A stretch of DNA of 46,892 nt, from assembly GCA_026388655.1 (NCBI GenBank), contig JAPLJI010000058.1, positions 1-46,892 on the forward strand, written 5' to 3'. The notes beneath the pieces were generated by a model that was given only the letters and a program-made list of their open reading frames with translations, ran no database searches and was not told the DNA's origin. A program made the position numbers and the translations under genes. Shown here in pieces: positions 8,931 through 19,037 of this stretch; position 1 is the stretch's first letter, and every line of letters begins with the position of its first letter. Source of the stretch: Pseudomonadota bacterium (GTDB taxonomy: Bacteria; Desulfobacterota; JAPLJL01).

Positions 8931-11326
8931 TACTTATTCAATCTTTCTTTGATTTTGCTCGCCGCTTCAATCGCGTCCTTCGCATAAAGATCAGCCCCGA
9001 TTTTCCTGGCGAATTCCTCGTTTACCACCGCCCCGCCGACCGCGGTCACGAGTTTTTCCCCCTGCTCCCGGAGGAGTTTAACCACTTCCTCCATCCTTCC
9101 CATCGTGGTGGTCATCAGCGCCGACAGGCCCACGGCCTCAGCTTTTTCCGACCGGGCGGCATCCAGGATCTTTCCCGCCGGCACGGATTTGCCTAGGTCG
9201 ATTACCTGGAAACCATTGGCTTTCAGCACCGCGCCCACCAGGTTTTTCCCCAGGTCGTGAATATCACCCTCCACGGTCGCGAGAATGATCTTCTGTTTTT
9301 TCGCCATTTTATCCGCGGGCAGATGTTTTTCCACCATCTCCAGGGCGGAAGCCATCGCCTCCGCGGCCAGCATCACCTGGGGGAGAAAGATCTCGTTCCG
9401 GCCGAAACGGTCGCCCACCTGCTTCATGGCGGGGAGGAGCTTTTCCTCCACCACTTTCAGCGGTTCCATTCCCGAGCCGACCAGGCGTTTCACCTCTTCA
9501 TTTAATTTGTCTTTTTCCCCGGAGGCCAAATAACGGTAAAAAATATCCTCGATTTTCGCTTCCTCCCGGGACCCCGCGAAAAATCTTACGTATTTACCCG
9601 CGGCCGGGTCCTTGCCCAGAAGCAGTCCGGAGGCGGCCAGGACCCCCCGGGTTTCCCGGTTGGCGGGATTGGCGAAAAACGCCTCGGCGCCCTGGGCTAA
9701 AACCATCGCCAGGAAATTCGCGTTTAACACGGTCCTTTCGGGAAGACCGAAGGAAACATTGTCCACCCCCAGGATCACCGGCAGTTTCAGCCGGTTCCGG
9801 ATCAGGGAGATCGTCTTCAGCGTGGCCTGCGGCCCTTCCGGGGCGGCCGAAACCGCCAGAACCACCGGGTCGATGATCAGGTCCTCGGCCGGGAACTGGT
9901 GCTGGCGGAAATACGCCTTGATCCTCCGGGCCAAGCGGAGCCGGCCCTCGGGTTTTTCCGGGATCCCCTTCTCGTCCAGGGCGATTCCCACCACCGCGGC
10001 CCCGTATTGGCGGGCGAGTTTCAGGATCGCGGAAAGTTTCCGCCGGTCGGCCGAAACCGAATTGATCAGGGCTTTGCCGTCCACAGCCTGCAAGCCGGCT
10101 TCGATCACCCGGGGATCGGGGGAATCAATCAGGACCGGAAGCGTGCTGGCTTGGTTGACCGCGAAAACCGCCTTTCCCATCAGCCGGGAATGGTCGGTCG
10201 AACCTTTAATCCCCACGTTCACGTCCAGGAGATCCGCGCCTTCTTCCTCCTGCTTCCTGGCTTCCTGCCTGACCTCCCTGAACTCTTCCCGGGCCAGTTC
10301 CTCCGAAAGTAATTTCTTCCCGGTCGGGTTGATCCTGCTCCCGGCGAGAAAAGGAGCGTTCTCCCGGTTGATTACCAGGATCCGGGTGCGGCTGGCCAGT
10401 TTGAGCCCGGGGACAACCCTTCGGGAAGCGGCTCCGGGTTTAAATTTCTTAACCGACTCGGCGATCTTCTGGATATGTTTGGGGTTGGTTCCGCAGCATC
10501 CCCCGAAAACCCTGATCCCGAGCGCGAAGGCTTCCGGGACTACCTCGGCCATTTCCTCCGGGGCGGCGGGATAAACGGTCACTCCGTTCTTCAGCACCGG
10601 GATACCCGCGTTGGCCTGGAAGATGAGGGGCAGGCGGGTATAAACCGACATTCGTTTCAGAATTCCCAGCATTTCTCTCGGCCCATACCCGCAATTGGAA
10701 CCGACCACATCCACCCCGATTGATTCGAGAATGATCGCGGCCGCCTCGGGAGAGGTGCCGAGAACAGTTCTTTCCCCTTCGCTGAAGGTCATCATCGCGA
10801 CGATCGGCTTCCGGGTCAGGCTCCGGACGGCCACCACCGCCGCCTTCAGCTCACGGATGTCGGAAAAGGTTTCCAGGTGAAATAGATCGGCGCCTCCGGC
10901 CAGCAGGGCCCGGGCCTGTTCAGTGAAGATCTCCACCGCTTCGGTGAAGGTCAGTTCTCCCAGGGGTTCGACGAACTTCCCCGTCGGCCCGATGGAAGCC
11001 GAAACCAGGGAGATTTCCTTCCCGAGCACTTCCCGGGCAATCTCGACCGACTTCCGGTTTATCTCTTCCAGTTTGCCGGTCAGACCGTATTGGGAAAGCT
11101 TGACCCGGTTGCCTCCGAAGGAGTTGGTAACCATTATCTCCGCCCCCGCGTCGAGATAAGCCCGATGGACCTTCGCCACCAGCTCGGGCCGAGCGAGGTT
11201 AAGTTCCTCCGGAAGTCCTCCCGGCTGGAGGCCCAGTTCCTGCAACATCGTCCCCTTGGCCCCGTCGAGAATCAGGATCCTCCGCTTAATCTCTTTTCGG
11301 AAATCCAGCGTTTTCCTTGCCTTCAT
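8930..11326 (-). CDS. MetH-type cobalamin-dependent methionine synthase: homocysteine, pterin and B12-binding domains, no C-terminal AdoMet reactivation domain
   Basis: LDGAKGTMLQELGL, GSNCGYGPREML, GGCCGTNPKHIQ (Zn Cys motifs), RINPTGKKLL (pterin), EGDIHDLGKNLV (DxHxxG B12 motif), ends at 798 aa. Confidence 0.9.
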   Translation of the reverse strand: MKARKTLDFRKEIKRRILILDGAKGTMLQELGLQPGGLPEELNLARPELVAKVHRAYLDAGAEIMVTNSFGGNRVKLSQYGLTGKLEEINRKSVEIAREVLGKEISLVSASIGPTGKFVEPLGELTFTEAVEIFTEQARALLAGGADLFHLETFSDIRELKAAVVAVRSLTRKPIVAMMTFSEGERTVLGTSPEAAAIILESIGVDVVGSNCGYGPREMLGILKRMSVYTRLPLIFQANAGIPVLKNGVTVYPAAPEEMAEVVPEAFALGIRVFGGCCGTNPKHIQKIAESVKKFKPGAASRRVVPGLKLASRTRILVINRENAPFLAGSRINPTGKKLLSEELAREEFREVRQEARKQEEEGADLLDVNVGIKGSTDHSRLMGKAVFAVNQASTLPVLIDSPDPRVIEAGLQAVDGKALINSVSADRRKLSAILKLARQYGAAVVGIALDEKGIPEKPEGRLRLARRIKAYFRQHQFPAEDLIIDPVVLAVSAAPEGPQATLKTISLIRNRLKLPVILGVDNVSFGLPERTVLNANFLAMVLAQGAEAFFANPANRETRGVLAASGLLLGKDPAAGKYVRFFAGSREEAKIEDIFYRYLASGEKDKLNEEVKRLVGSGMEPLKVVEEKLLPAMKQVGDRFGRNEIFLPQVMLAAEAMASALEMVEKHLPADKMAKKQKIILATVEGDIHDLGKNLVGAVLKANGFQVIDLGKSVPAGKILDAARSEKAEAVGLSALMTTTMGRMEEVVKLLREQGEKLVTAVGGAVVNEEFARKIGADLYAKDAIEAASKIKERLNK

Positions 11327-11373
11327 TGATTTTCCCCGAAGGAAATTTTGTTTGTTACTCCTTAATATATTTC

Positions 11374-11426
11374 CCTCTCTACTATCTACTATCTACTCTC
11401 TACTATCTACTCCGTGCTCCCTACTG
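11374..11426. repeat. Period-7 intergenic tract
   Basis: tctacta tctacta tctactc tctacta tctactc cgtgctc cctactg, 3 nt from murI stop. Confidence 0.92.
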
Positions 11427-11429
11427 TTT

Positions 11430-12275
11430 TCAGCGGAGCGAAACCTTGCTGACCTTCGGGATGTCTCTCTGGAAAAATCTTTGGCCGACCCGACGGAATT
11501 TTTCCGGGTTGTCGGTCACATAAAAACGCAACCGGCCGGAATCCTTTTCCCGGGCCAGGCCGGTCCGGTCCAGGAGTTCTTTCACCTCCTGGGCGGTCTC
11601 CACCGCCGAATCAATCAACCGCGTTTTTTTTCCCATCACTTCCTGAATTACCCCCTTGAGCAGGGGATAATGCGTGCAACCCAGGAGCACCGTGTCCGGG
11701 GTCCGGGCCTTTAAATCCCGGAGATAATGCTCGGCCGTGAGCCGGGCCACTTTGTCTCCCACCCACCCTTCTTCCGCCAGCGGGACAAAAAGTGGACAGG
11801 GAACGGAGGTAACCCTGGCCCGGGGATTCAGGGAAAGGATGTATTTCGAGTAAGCCCCGCTCCGGACGGTAGCCTCCGTTCCGAGCACCCCGATCCGGCC
11901 GGATCGGCTGGTTTCCACCGCGGCCCGGGCACCCGCCTCCACCACCCCCAGGATGGGAAAGGAAAATTTCTTCTGCAACTTGGGCAGGGCGATCGCCGAG
12001 GAGGTGTTGCAGGCCACCACAATCAGCTTGACCCCGAAGTTCATCAGGAAAAGAACGTTCTCCTCGGAATAGCGGACAATGATCTCGGGGGAGCGGACCC
12101 CGTAGGGAACCCGGGCGGTATCGCCTAGATAAATCATCTCCTCTCCCGGGAGGAGCTCCACGAGTTCCTTGAGCACCGTGAGCCCCCCGATCCCGGAGTC
12201 GAATACTCCGATCGGCCGGTTCGGTTTTATTGCCGGAATTGAAATCATCATTTTCTCCTTAAAAAGATTGCCCAC
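11430..12275 (-). CDS. murI: Glutamate racemase
   Basis: PIGVFDSGIGGLTVLKEL, YLGDTARVPYG, VACNTSSA, LLGCTHYPLL. An AAGGAG before the internal ATGATG suggests the real start is near 12251. Confidence 0.94.
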   Translation of the reverse strand: MGNLFKEKMMISIPAIKPNRPIGVFDSGIGGLTVLKELVELLPGEEMIYLGDTARVPYGVRSPEIIVRYSEENVLFLMNFGVKLIVVACNTSSAIALPKLQKKFSFPILGVVEAGARAAVETSRSGRIGVLGTEATVRSGAYSKYILSLNPRARVTSVPCPLFVPLAEEGWVGDKVARLTAEHYLRDLKARTPDTVLLGCTHYPLLKGVIQEVMGKKTRLIDSAVETAQEVKELLDRTGLAREKDSGRLRFYVTDNPEKFRRVGQRFFQRDIPKVSKVSLR

Positions 12276-12278
12276 AGC

Positions 12279-12767
12279 TCATCGCGAACGGCATTTTTGG
12301 ATTTTCTTTATGACCTCACTGGTGGATTTTCCCTTCACCACGGGAATCCGGCGTACCCTGCCTCCAGATGACTTGACCAGGTCCGCGCCGACAATCCGAT
12401 CGCTGGGCCAGTCCGCCCCTTTCACCAGCACATCCGGTTTGAGCAATTCGATCAACCGGATCGGCGTGGGCTCCGGGAACATCACCACCGCGTCAACAAA
12501 CTCAAGTGCCGAGAGCAGTTCCGCCCTTTCCCCCCCGGGAAGAATCGGCCTCCCTGGCCCCTTGATTTTTCTGACTGAACTGTCGCTGTTTAACCCGACA
12601 ATCAGAAAATCCCCGGCCTCCCGGGCCCGGCGCAGATACCGGGTATGCCCCACGTGAAGAAGATCGAAGCAACCGTTGGTAAAGACAATCTTTTTCCGCC
12701 GCTTTTTCAGTTCCGCCACTATTGATTTGATGGCCCGGCGGGATTTTATTTTATTTTTTCTTTTCAC
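12279..12767 (-). CDS. rfaE2: D-glycero-beta-D-manno-heptose 1-phosphate adenylyltransferase-type nucleotidyltransferase (RfaE domain II)
   Basis: [67 protein letters not shown]. Confidence 0.9.
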   Translation of the reverse strand: MKRKNKIKSRRAIKSIVAELKKRRKKIVFTNGCFDLLHVGHTRYLRRAREAGDFLIVGLNSDSSVRKIKGPGRPILPGGERAELLSALEFVDAVVMFPEPTPIRLIELLKPDVLVKGADWPSDRIVGADLVKSSGGRVRRIPVVKGKSTSEVIKKIQKCRSR

Positions 12768-12772
12768 TGTTG

Positions 12773-13675
12773 TTAAATCAGCGAAGTGGAAAAGTATCGC
12801 TCGGCGCGGTCGGGAAGCACCGTCACGATATTCCCCTTCACCTTTTTCGAAAGCTTTTGCGCCCCCCAGACATTGGCGCCGGAAGATGTCCCCACCAGGA
12901 GCCCCTCCTTCCGGGCCAGTTTCCGGGTGGTAGCGATGGCGTTATCGTCCGACACGGTGATCACCTCGTCAATCAGCGAGATATCGAGAACCGGGGGAAT
13001 GAATCCGTCCCCGATCCCCTGGATCCGGTGAAATCCCGGCTCCCGCCCCAGGAGCGCCGCGCTGTTTTCCGGCTCCAACGCTACGATCCTGATGGATTTT
13101 TTCTTTTCCTTGAGAAATTTTCCCACGCCCCCCAGGGTTCCCCCGCTCCCCACCCCGGCAATGAAGGCGCTCACTTTTCCGTCCATCTGTTTCCAGATCT
13201 CCCGGGCGGTGGTTTTATAGTGGATCTCCGGGTTCCGCGGATTCTCAAACTGCTGAGGGACATAGATCCGTCGGTTTTTCCGGGCCAGTTCCTTAACCTT
13301 TTCGATGCACCCGTCCACGCATTGCTTGGCCGGGGTCAGGATCAACTCCCCTCCCAGGGCCTTGATTATCTTCTTCCGTTCTTCGCTCATATCCTCCGGC
13401 ATCACGATAATCACGCGGTATCCCTTCTGCACCCCGACGAACACCATCCCGATCCCGGTGTTGCCCGAACTCGGTTCCATGATGATGGAACCGGGCCGGA
13501 GTTCCCCCGTGCGCTCCGCTTCCTCAATAAGATACTTGGCGATTCGATCCTTGACTGAACCGGAGGGGTTGAGAAACTCCGCCTTGGCGAAGACCCTGCC
13601 CCCACCGATGTTCCGGAGTTGAACCATCGGGGTATTGCCTACATAATCCAGAACGCATTTGCCTTTCATATCCAC
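12773..13675 (-). CDS. cysK: Cysteine synthase family PLP enzyme
   Basis: [72 protein letters not shown]. Confidence 0.92.
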   Translation of the reverse strand: MDMKGKCVLDYVGNTPMVQLRNIGGGRVFAKAEFLNPSGSVKDRIAKYLIEEAERTGELRPGSIIMEPSSGNTGIGMVFVGVQKGYRVIIVMPEDMSEERKKIIKALGGELILTPAKQCVDGCIEKVKELARKNRRIYVPQQFENPRNPEIHYKTTAREIWKQMDGKVSAFIAGVGSGGTLGGVGKFLKEKKKSIRIVALEPENSAALLGREPGFHRIQGIGDGFIPPVLDISLIDEVITVSDDNAIATTRKLARKEGLLVGTSSGANVWGAQKLSKKVKGNIVTVLPDRAERYFSTSLI

Positions 13676-13807
13676 AAATCTCCTTTCGAGAAAAAATATT
13701 CCTTATCTTCCACGATTATGCAACTTTCAATATGAAAATATCTTCATCCTCCCCTTTATCCCCTCCCCTCAAGGGAGGGGATTTTCAATTCAACTGACTT
13801 TTAAAAT

Positions 13808-13905
13808 TCCCCCTCTCCCCCTCGTGAGACTCGTCCAGAAGGCTCGCCCTGAAGGAGAGGGCGGCCTGCCCGCCATAGCCTTGGCGGAGGCGGGGGGTGA
13901 GGGGG
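13808..13905. repeat. CCCCCTCTCCCCCTC...GGGGGGTGAGGGGG repeat with nested palindrome
   Basis: Nested ggcctgcccgccatagccttggcggaggcggg at about 13863-13893. Confidence 0.78.
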
Positions 13906-13919
13906 CCAAGCAATTGATA

Positions 13920-16661
13920 TCATTTAATCAGAACCGTCTTGATCCTCCGATCCATTTTCACCTGGAATTGCTCCGGTGACCCGTCCAGCTTGACCGGATC
14001 CATTTCCGCGGCATTCACCGAGTAAACCTTTTTCCCTCCGGCCAGGCTGGTTTTTACCTCCACCTCCAGGGTTTCGGTCCCGGAACGGAAAAGCCGGATG
14101 ATTATCCCTTTACTATCCTCCGCCGGCTTCACCGCGGTCACCAGGACCCGGGGATCGGAGATCTGGATCAGGCTGAATTCGGAGGGCAGGCCTCCCGGAT
14201 GCGAGGTGGTCTCCGCCGCCATCAGCGGGGAGTTGAAACCCACTCCCTCCCGCCACAGGTTCGCCTCCCGCCATCCCTGGCCCGGGTGCGGGAAAATCGC
14301 GTAGGCCAGGGTATGTTCGTCCGGGTCCGTCCCCCTCGCCCCCAGCAGATCCCAGGTTTCCATCGGGGTGTTCCGGAGGAGAATCAGCTCGACCTCCCCG
14401 TCCTGATCATAATGCCAGGCGCTGGCCGCCCGGGAAAGAAATCCGAGGGCCAGGCTCGAGTTGGCCAGGTCAAACCATTCCAGCCCCGGCCAGAAGGTGG
14501 GGGTGAAAAGATACTGGTATGGCCGGCTGATTTCCCCGTAGGGGATCGCCATGGTGGCGCTCCCATCGGTAACCGCGGTTTTGAACCTCACCGTCAGGCT
14601 GTGTTTCTCCTGTGACATCTTCGCCGTCAGGAAACAAACCAGCCGGGAGCTTCCCGCCCCGACCCGGTATTCCCGGGTCACTTCCTCCCCCCCGACGGTC
14701 GAAGATACCTTCACCCTTCCCATGACCGGCCCGGTGGCCAGGATCTCAACCTGGGACGGACTCTGGCTTCCCCGGGCCAGTTCCCTGAACTGGGCCTTGC
14801 CCTCCGACTCATTCCCGAGCCGCCAGAGCCCCCCCTCATCATAATAAAGCACGGGATCACCCGAGGACCCGGTCAGGAGATTTTGTCCGCCGGCCTTTTC
14901 GACCAGCTCGGTAATCGCGTATCCCTGGCCGGCATCCAGCCGGGCGAGGATCTGATCGTTCTCCAGAACCAGGTTGTTGCCCTCCTGGCGCACCAGCGTG
15001 GTGCCCGCGCCGGCCCCGGAACAGGCCGCCACCCGGTAGGAACGGTAACCCATCGAGGGAACATCTTCAGCCCGGAAGACGAGCTGGGTCGTTCCTGTCT
15101 CCGTCCAGGTCTGGCCCCGGATTTCCTTCCCGGTGGAATCGACCAGGCAAACCGGATCCGGGGGAGTTCCACTGATGGTGGTCATTAACAGATCGGTGCG
15201 TTCAAAACTTTCCGGGTTAAAAACCACGATTAGGTTCCCGGTCCCCCAGGACGTATCGATATTCTGGCCGAGAGAGGCCAAAACCTGATCCAGAACCGTT
15301 CCCGATTCGGCCAGGGCTTTTTCCAGCATCGGGATCTGTTCCCCCTGGTAAACCGAGTCCGGGGCGGTTCCGGTGATAAAGTCATGGTGGTTGGCGAAGC
15401 CGACGGTTTGCCAGAGCGCTTTCAGTTCGTCCTCCGGGTAGGCTATCGCCTCTTTCTGCCCGACGAGGGCGAGTTTTTCCATGGCCGCCAGCCGGTAGGT
15501 CAGTTTCCGATGCATTTCTTTCAGGGCCGGACGGGAAGCGTAAAACCCCATGAAATAAGGATTGGGATCGAGTTGGAAATGCTGGAGTTCATCCCGGTGA
15601 AAACCCACCAGCCGGATGTAATCCTCAAAGGTGGCCTGGACCGCGTAAACCCCGGTGCCGGGATAACGGTCCCGGTTCCAAGCCTCGAGGTAATCCGGGA
15701 GGCCCGGCTTAGGCGGCTGGAAATCCGTCCCCACCGGGACGAAGAGATAATTGGTCGGGCTGATCGGCTCGAGGGCGTCGATATATTTTTGAATCTGGGC
15801 GTTGGTGTCCTCCGGATCGGAGTAGACCGCCCCCATCCCGCCCGGAAGCGAGATCGTCCCCCGGGTATCGATCGAATCGCCCTGCCCGTAGGAGTTGGGC
15901 ATCCAGTGGACCAGAACTTCCGACCCGTCATCCGCCTCCCAGACAAAATCGATCGCTTTGTCATTCCGCAGCTTTTCCGCGGTCGAACCGGGCAAAGGGT
16001 TTTGGAGACCCTGGAAGCGCGTGTTGGTTTCATTTCCATCCACCCGCGCGAAGCTGACCGCCTCGTAGCCGAGAGCGGCCAGAATGGCGGGCAGGGAGGG
16101 GCTATGACCGAAACTGTCCGGCTGCCAGGCCGTCACCGGGCGGATTCCGAAAGTGTTCCGCACATAACGATTGCCGAGAAGCCAGTCCCGGACCAGGGCC
16201 TCCCCGGTGGGAAGCAAGGTATCGGGGCTGGAGATTCCCCCGCCCACGATCCTTAACCTTCCCTCCCGGACATAATCCCCGGCGGGCTGGGCAAGCTCCG
16301 GATGATCGTTGAGAAAAAACTTTAACTCGTACATTTCTCCGAGCGAATAGAAATAACGGGGATCGCCTTTCAGCAACTCAAAAGCCTTAAGAAATACTTT
16401 TTCAAGCCAGGTATCGTAGTACTGCTGGTGGGTCATCTGCCAATCGAGATCGATGTGGACCGACTGGCTGAAAATCACCACTTTCTCCGCCGCGGCCGGG
16501 ATTCCCAGGATCTGGCGGAGATCCGTCTCGCTTTTCGGATCCAGGATCTGGGCCTTCCCCTTCCCTCCGGAACATGCGCTCAGATTCAGGAAAAGTACCC
16601 CCAAAATCGAGAGGAGAATTATTCGAGAAAATCGAATGGTCTTTGATGTTTTCTTAACCAT
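13920..16661 (-). CDS. Lipoprotein with GH38-type alpha-mannosidase domains
   Basis: Lipoprotein signal RIILLSILGVLFLNLSACSGG; HIDLDW, AWQPDSFGHSPSLPAILAALGYEAVSF (GH38 D-x-F-G-H-S region), VLVHWMPNSYGQGDS. GGGGAGGAGGAT precedes the ATG at 16661; the ORF track extends to 16694. Confidence 0.85.
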   Translation of the reverse strand: MVKKTSKTIRFSRIILLSILGVLFLNLSACSGGKGKAQILDPKSETDLRQILGIPAAAEKVVIFSQSVHIDLDWQMTHQQYYDTWLEKVFLKAFELLKGDPRYFYSLGEMYELKFFLNDHPELAQPAGDYVREGRLRIVGGGISSPDTLLPTGEALVRDWLLGNRYVRNTFGIRPVTAWQPDSFGHSPSLPAILAALGYEAVSFARVDGNETNTRFQGLQNPLPGSTAEKLRNDKAIDFVWEADDGSEVLVHWMPNSYGQGDSIDTRGTISLPGGMGAVYSDPEDTNAQIQKYIDALEPISPTNYLFVPVGTDFQPPKPGLPDYLEAWNRDRYPGTGVYAVQATFEDYIRLVGFHRDELQHFQLDPNPYFMGFYASRPALKEMHRKLTYRLAAMEKLALVGQKEAIAYPEDELKALWQTVGFANHHDFITGTAPDSVYQGEQIPMLEKALAESGTVLDQVLASLGQNIDTSWGTGNLIVVFNPESFERTDLLMTTISGTPPDPVCLVDSTGKEIRGQTWTETGTTQLVFRAEDVPSMGYRSYRVAACSGAGAGTTLVRQEGNNLVLENDQILARLDAGQGYAITELVEKAGGQNLLTGSSGDPVLYYDEGGLWRLGNESEGKAQFRELARGSQSPSQVEILATGPVMGRVKVSSTVGGEEVTREYRVGAGSSRLVCFLTAKMSQEKHSLTVRFKTAVTDGSATMAIPYGEISRPYQYLFTPTFWPGLEWFDLANSSLALGFLSRAASAWHYDQDGEVELILLRNTPMETWDLLGARGTDPDEHTLAYAIFPHPGQGWREANLWREGVGFNSPLMAAETTSHPGGLPSEFSLIQISDPRVLVTAVKPAEDSKGIIIRLFRSGTETLEVEVKTSLAGGKKVYSVNAAEMDPVKLDGSPEQFQVKMDRRIKTVLIK

Positions 16662-16834
16662 ATCCTCCTCCCCTTCAATCCTTGGATATATCATTGTCTT
16701 GCGGAAGGAATTTTACCCCATTATTTATAGTTTTGTCTTGCAGAATTTCCGGATTCCAAAACTGAGGAGATGCAAAAAACATACAAAAACAGGCGAGAAA
16801 AATCGAACTGCTCTGGGGAAAAAAGAACGATCGG

Positions 16835-17674
16835 TCAGCTCAGCATTTGTTTGAGAAAAGAGTAGATCTTCCCAATCCGGGGATCGCGGTTGTTTACGGA
16901 TATGGTTTCGACTATTTCCAGCATGGATGAACCGGCGAGTTCGGGATAATTATTGGATACCGAGCTAATGATTTTCGACCATTCCGAGAGGCCCAGCAGG
17001 GCGCATTTTGAATCCAGGCTGAAACCGGAAAATTGGGGCAGGTTTTTCTTCACTTCTTCCTCGATCCCGGCCAGGACCTCGTTTAAAATCTGCAGGTTCC
17101 TCCCCCCGGGCAATTTTCTCTTCGCCCCCTCCCGGGGGCTCGGCCCGGAATCAACCGGGGTTTTTCCGGCCGGGGCCGGGGATGAAGCCGCCGGTTTTTC
17201 AGCTTTTGGTTCCAGAAGCTCTTCCCGATTTAATTTCTCCAATCTCTTCACCAGTTCGGCCGGGCCAAACACTTTGCCTTCGGGAAAATCCTCCGGGAAT
17301 TGCTTGGAAACGTGAGGCAGGATCTTTTCGCTGAATTCCGGAAAATTCTCGACCAGCTTCGCGATCAACCGGCTGTATTCCAGGATATTCGCCGCCCGGA
17401 TTATATCCATGTCAACCTTGCCGGACTCCCGGATCTTTAAATATCTCCAGAACTTGGGAACCCGCTTTTCCAGAAAATCGGCCAGCCACTGGTAATTGTC
17501 ACCGATTATATACGGGTCTTCGATAACACCCTGCAGGGTCAGGTATTCCCGGGATTTCCGGGCCGCTTCCACCGCCGCCTCGTAGGTGATATTCGTAGGT
17601 CCGGCGACGGTCAGGCCCGTTCCTAACCCATTGATCGTCATAGGTTTTACGGTTGGTGTTTTCGTATCCGCCAT
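16835..17674 (-). CDS. Hypothetical protein (two predicted domains joined by a Pro/Ala/Ser linker)
   Basis: 279-aa ORF in coding-like composition; linker PKAEKPAASSPAPAGKTPVDSGPSPREG; no family recognised. Confidence 0.65.
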   Translation of the reverse strand: MADTKTPTVKPMTINGLGTGLTVAGPTNITYEAAVEAARKSREYLTLQGVIEDPYIIGDNYQWLADFLEKRVPKFWRYLKIRESGKVDMDIIRAANILEYSRLIAKLVENFPEFSEKILPHVSKQFPEDFPEGKVFGPAELVKRLEKLNREELLEPKAEKPAASSPAPAGKTPVDSGPSPREGAKRKLPGGRNLQILNEVLAGIEEEVKKNLPQFSGFSLDSKCALLGLSEWSKIISSVSNNYPELAGSSMLEIVETISVNNRDPRIGKIYSFLKQMLS

Positions 17675-17888
17675 CGGTTGTTAACCTATTGATAACTCTA
17701 AAATAATTCAGGTTCGGAAATAAGAATAGAAATTGAATCAGACGGGGAAAAACCTAATCATTTTCACTAACACCCTCCGTTTTTATGATTAGGCTTTCCC
17801 GAATTTTTGTCAATCGGGCAGACACATCATTTGCCTTTGAAAAATTATAAACGGCGGAAAGAAAACCAAAGAAATTAAGTCGGGGTAA

Positions 17889-17944
17889 ACGCTTTGCGCT
17901 TTGCGCTTTGTCCTTTAACTTTTAACTTTTAACTTTTCACCCTT
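17889..17944. repeat. Period-7 intergenic tract
   Basis: cgctttg cgctttg cgctttg tccttta acttttaa cttttaa cttttca. Confidence 0.9.
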
Positions 17945-17993
17945 CGACTCACGAGCGTTCGCTCAGGGCTTGCAGGGCAAGCTTTTCACTTCT

Positions 17994-19019
17994 TTATGGC
18001 GGGCCGGACATCGGTTCGACCACCTCGACCTGGATCTCCGCCACGGTCTGGCCCCCCTTGGGCTCTTTCTCAACCTTGTCTCGGACAACGAGATAAACCG
18101 GATAAAAACCGGGATCCTTGGGAGTAGTCCATTGCACTTGATCCAGGTTGTCATCCTCCAATCTGCCCTTGAGTATCCACCAGCGGTAGGAAAGCAGATC
18201 AACTTCATCCGGATCTATCGCTTGAGCTATGAGGGTTACCTTTTCTTCGGGCTTGGCCCGGAATCTTCCGGGAGTACCTTCCGGAACCGCGGGGGGCGCG
18301 GAGATCGTCTGGATGATGGGATTGTGATTCACGGTTGGATTTTCACTCGCCTTGACCGACTTGGCCGCGAGGTCATATTTCCCGGGCACATCCTGCCCCT
18401 GGATCACTGCGGCCAGGGTGGCGGCGGAATCGGCCGCCAGCAGGAATACGCTGTAAGGAATAAATTTCCCCTCCGGTGGCTTCCGGTCCGGGAGCTGAAT
18501 CGTCCAGGGATTTCCCTCTCCGATCATAATCTCGCACCCCGGGGTCTCGGGACACTGGGCCAGGAAACCAACCAGGTCCGAGAGGTTGAAATTGTTTAAA
18601 TCAATATTGAGATCGATCGCCGCGCTGGGATCCAGGTAGAAAAAAACCCAGTAATAAACCATCTGGTCATTCCCGGTTCCCCAGGTTTCGGGATCCACGG
18701 CGGTAGCCTGAAAGGTTACCGAGTTTCCGGGACCGGCCTCCGGGGGATCGGCCACGATGGAGATTATCTGCACCCTCCGGATCTTCCCGAGGGTGTCCCG
18801 GATATCCGCCCCGCAGGCCATCAAAACCAGCAGACCGCAGGCAACGCAAAACACCCCGCGGACCGCCCAACCCCGGCAGCCAATTATTATCCGGTCTAAA
18901 AGGGTTCGAGGGGGAAAAAGATATGGTTCAAGGACTCCGTCCCGTAGGACTACGTCCCGGAGAGGTTCGATGGTTCGCTCACGCTTTTGATTCTTCATTT
19001 CTAACTTCTCACTTTTCAC
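17994..19019 (-). CDS. Hypothetical lipoprotein with Ig/PKD-like repeats; true start uncertain
   Basis: CVACGLLVLMACG lipobox; two modules resembling VTFQATAVDPET...YYWVF and VTLIAQAIDPDEVDLLSYRWW. Confidence 0.68.
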   Translation of the reverse strand: MKSEKLEMKNQKRERTIEPLRDVVLRDGVLEPYLFPPRTLLDRIIIGCRGWAVRGVFCVACGLLVLMACGADIRDTLGKIRRVQIISIVADPPEAGPGNSVTFQATAVDPETWGTGNDQMVYYWVFFYLDPSAAIDLNIDLNNFNLSDLVGFLAQCPETPGCEIMIGEGNPWTIQLPDRKPPEGKFIPYSVFLLAADSAATLAAVIQGQDVPGKYDLAAKSVKASENPTVNHNPIIQTISAPPAVPEGTPGRFRAKPEEKVTLIAQAIDPDEVDLLSYRWWILKGRLEDDNLDQVQWTTPKDPGFYPVYLVVRDKVEKEPKGGQTVAEIQVEVVEPMSGPP

Positions 19020-19036
19020 TTCTAACTTCTAACTTC
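18997..19036. repeat. Period-7 tract between the lipoprotein start and TonB receptor stop
   Basis: ttctaac ttctcac ttttcac ttctaac ttctaac ttcctca. Confidence 0.92.
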
Positions 19037-19037
19037 C

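Noticed and set aside
11327-11429. Cobalamin or SAM riboswitch upstream of the MetH-like gene
   Set aside because: The short spacer is mostly the heptad tract next to murI; no riboswitch core motif recognised.
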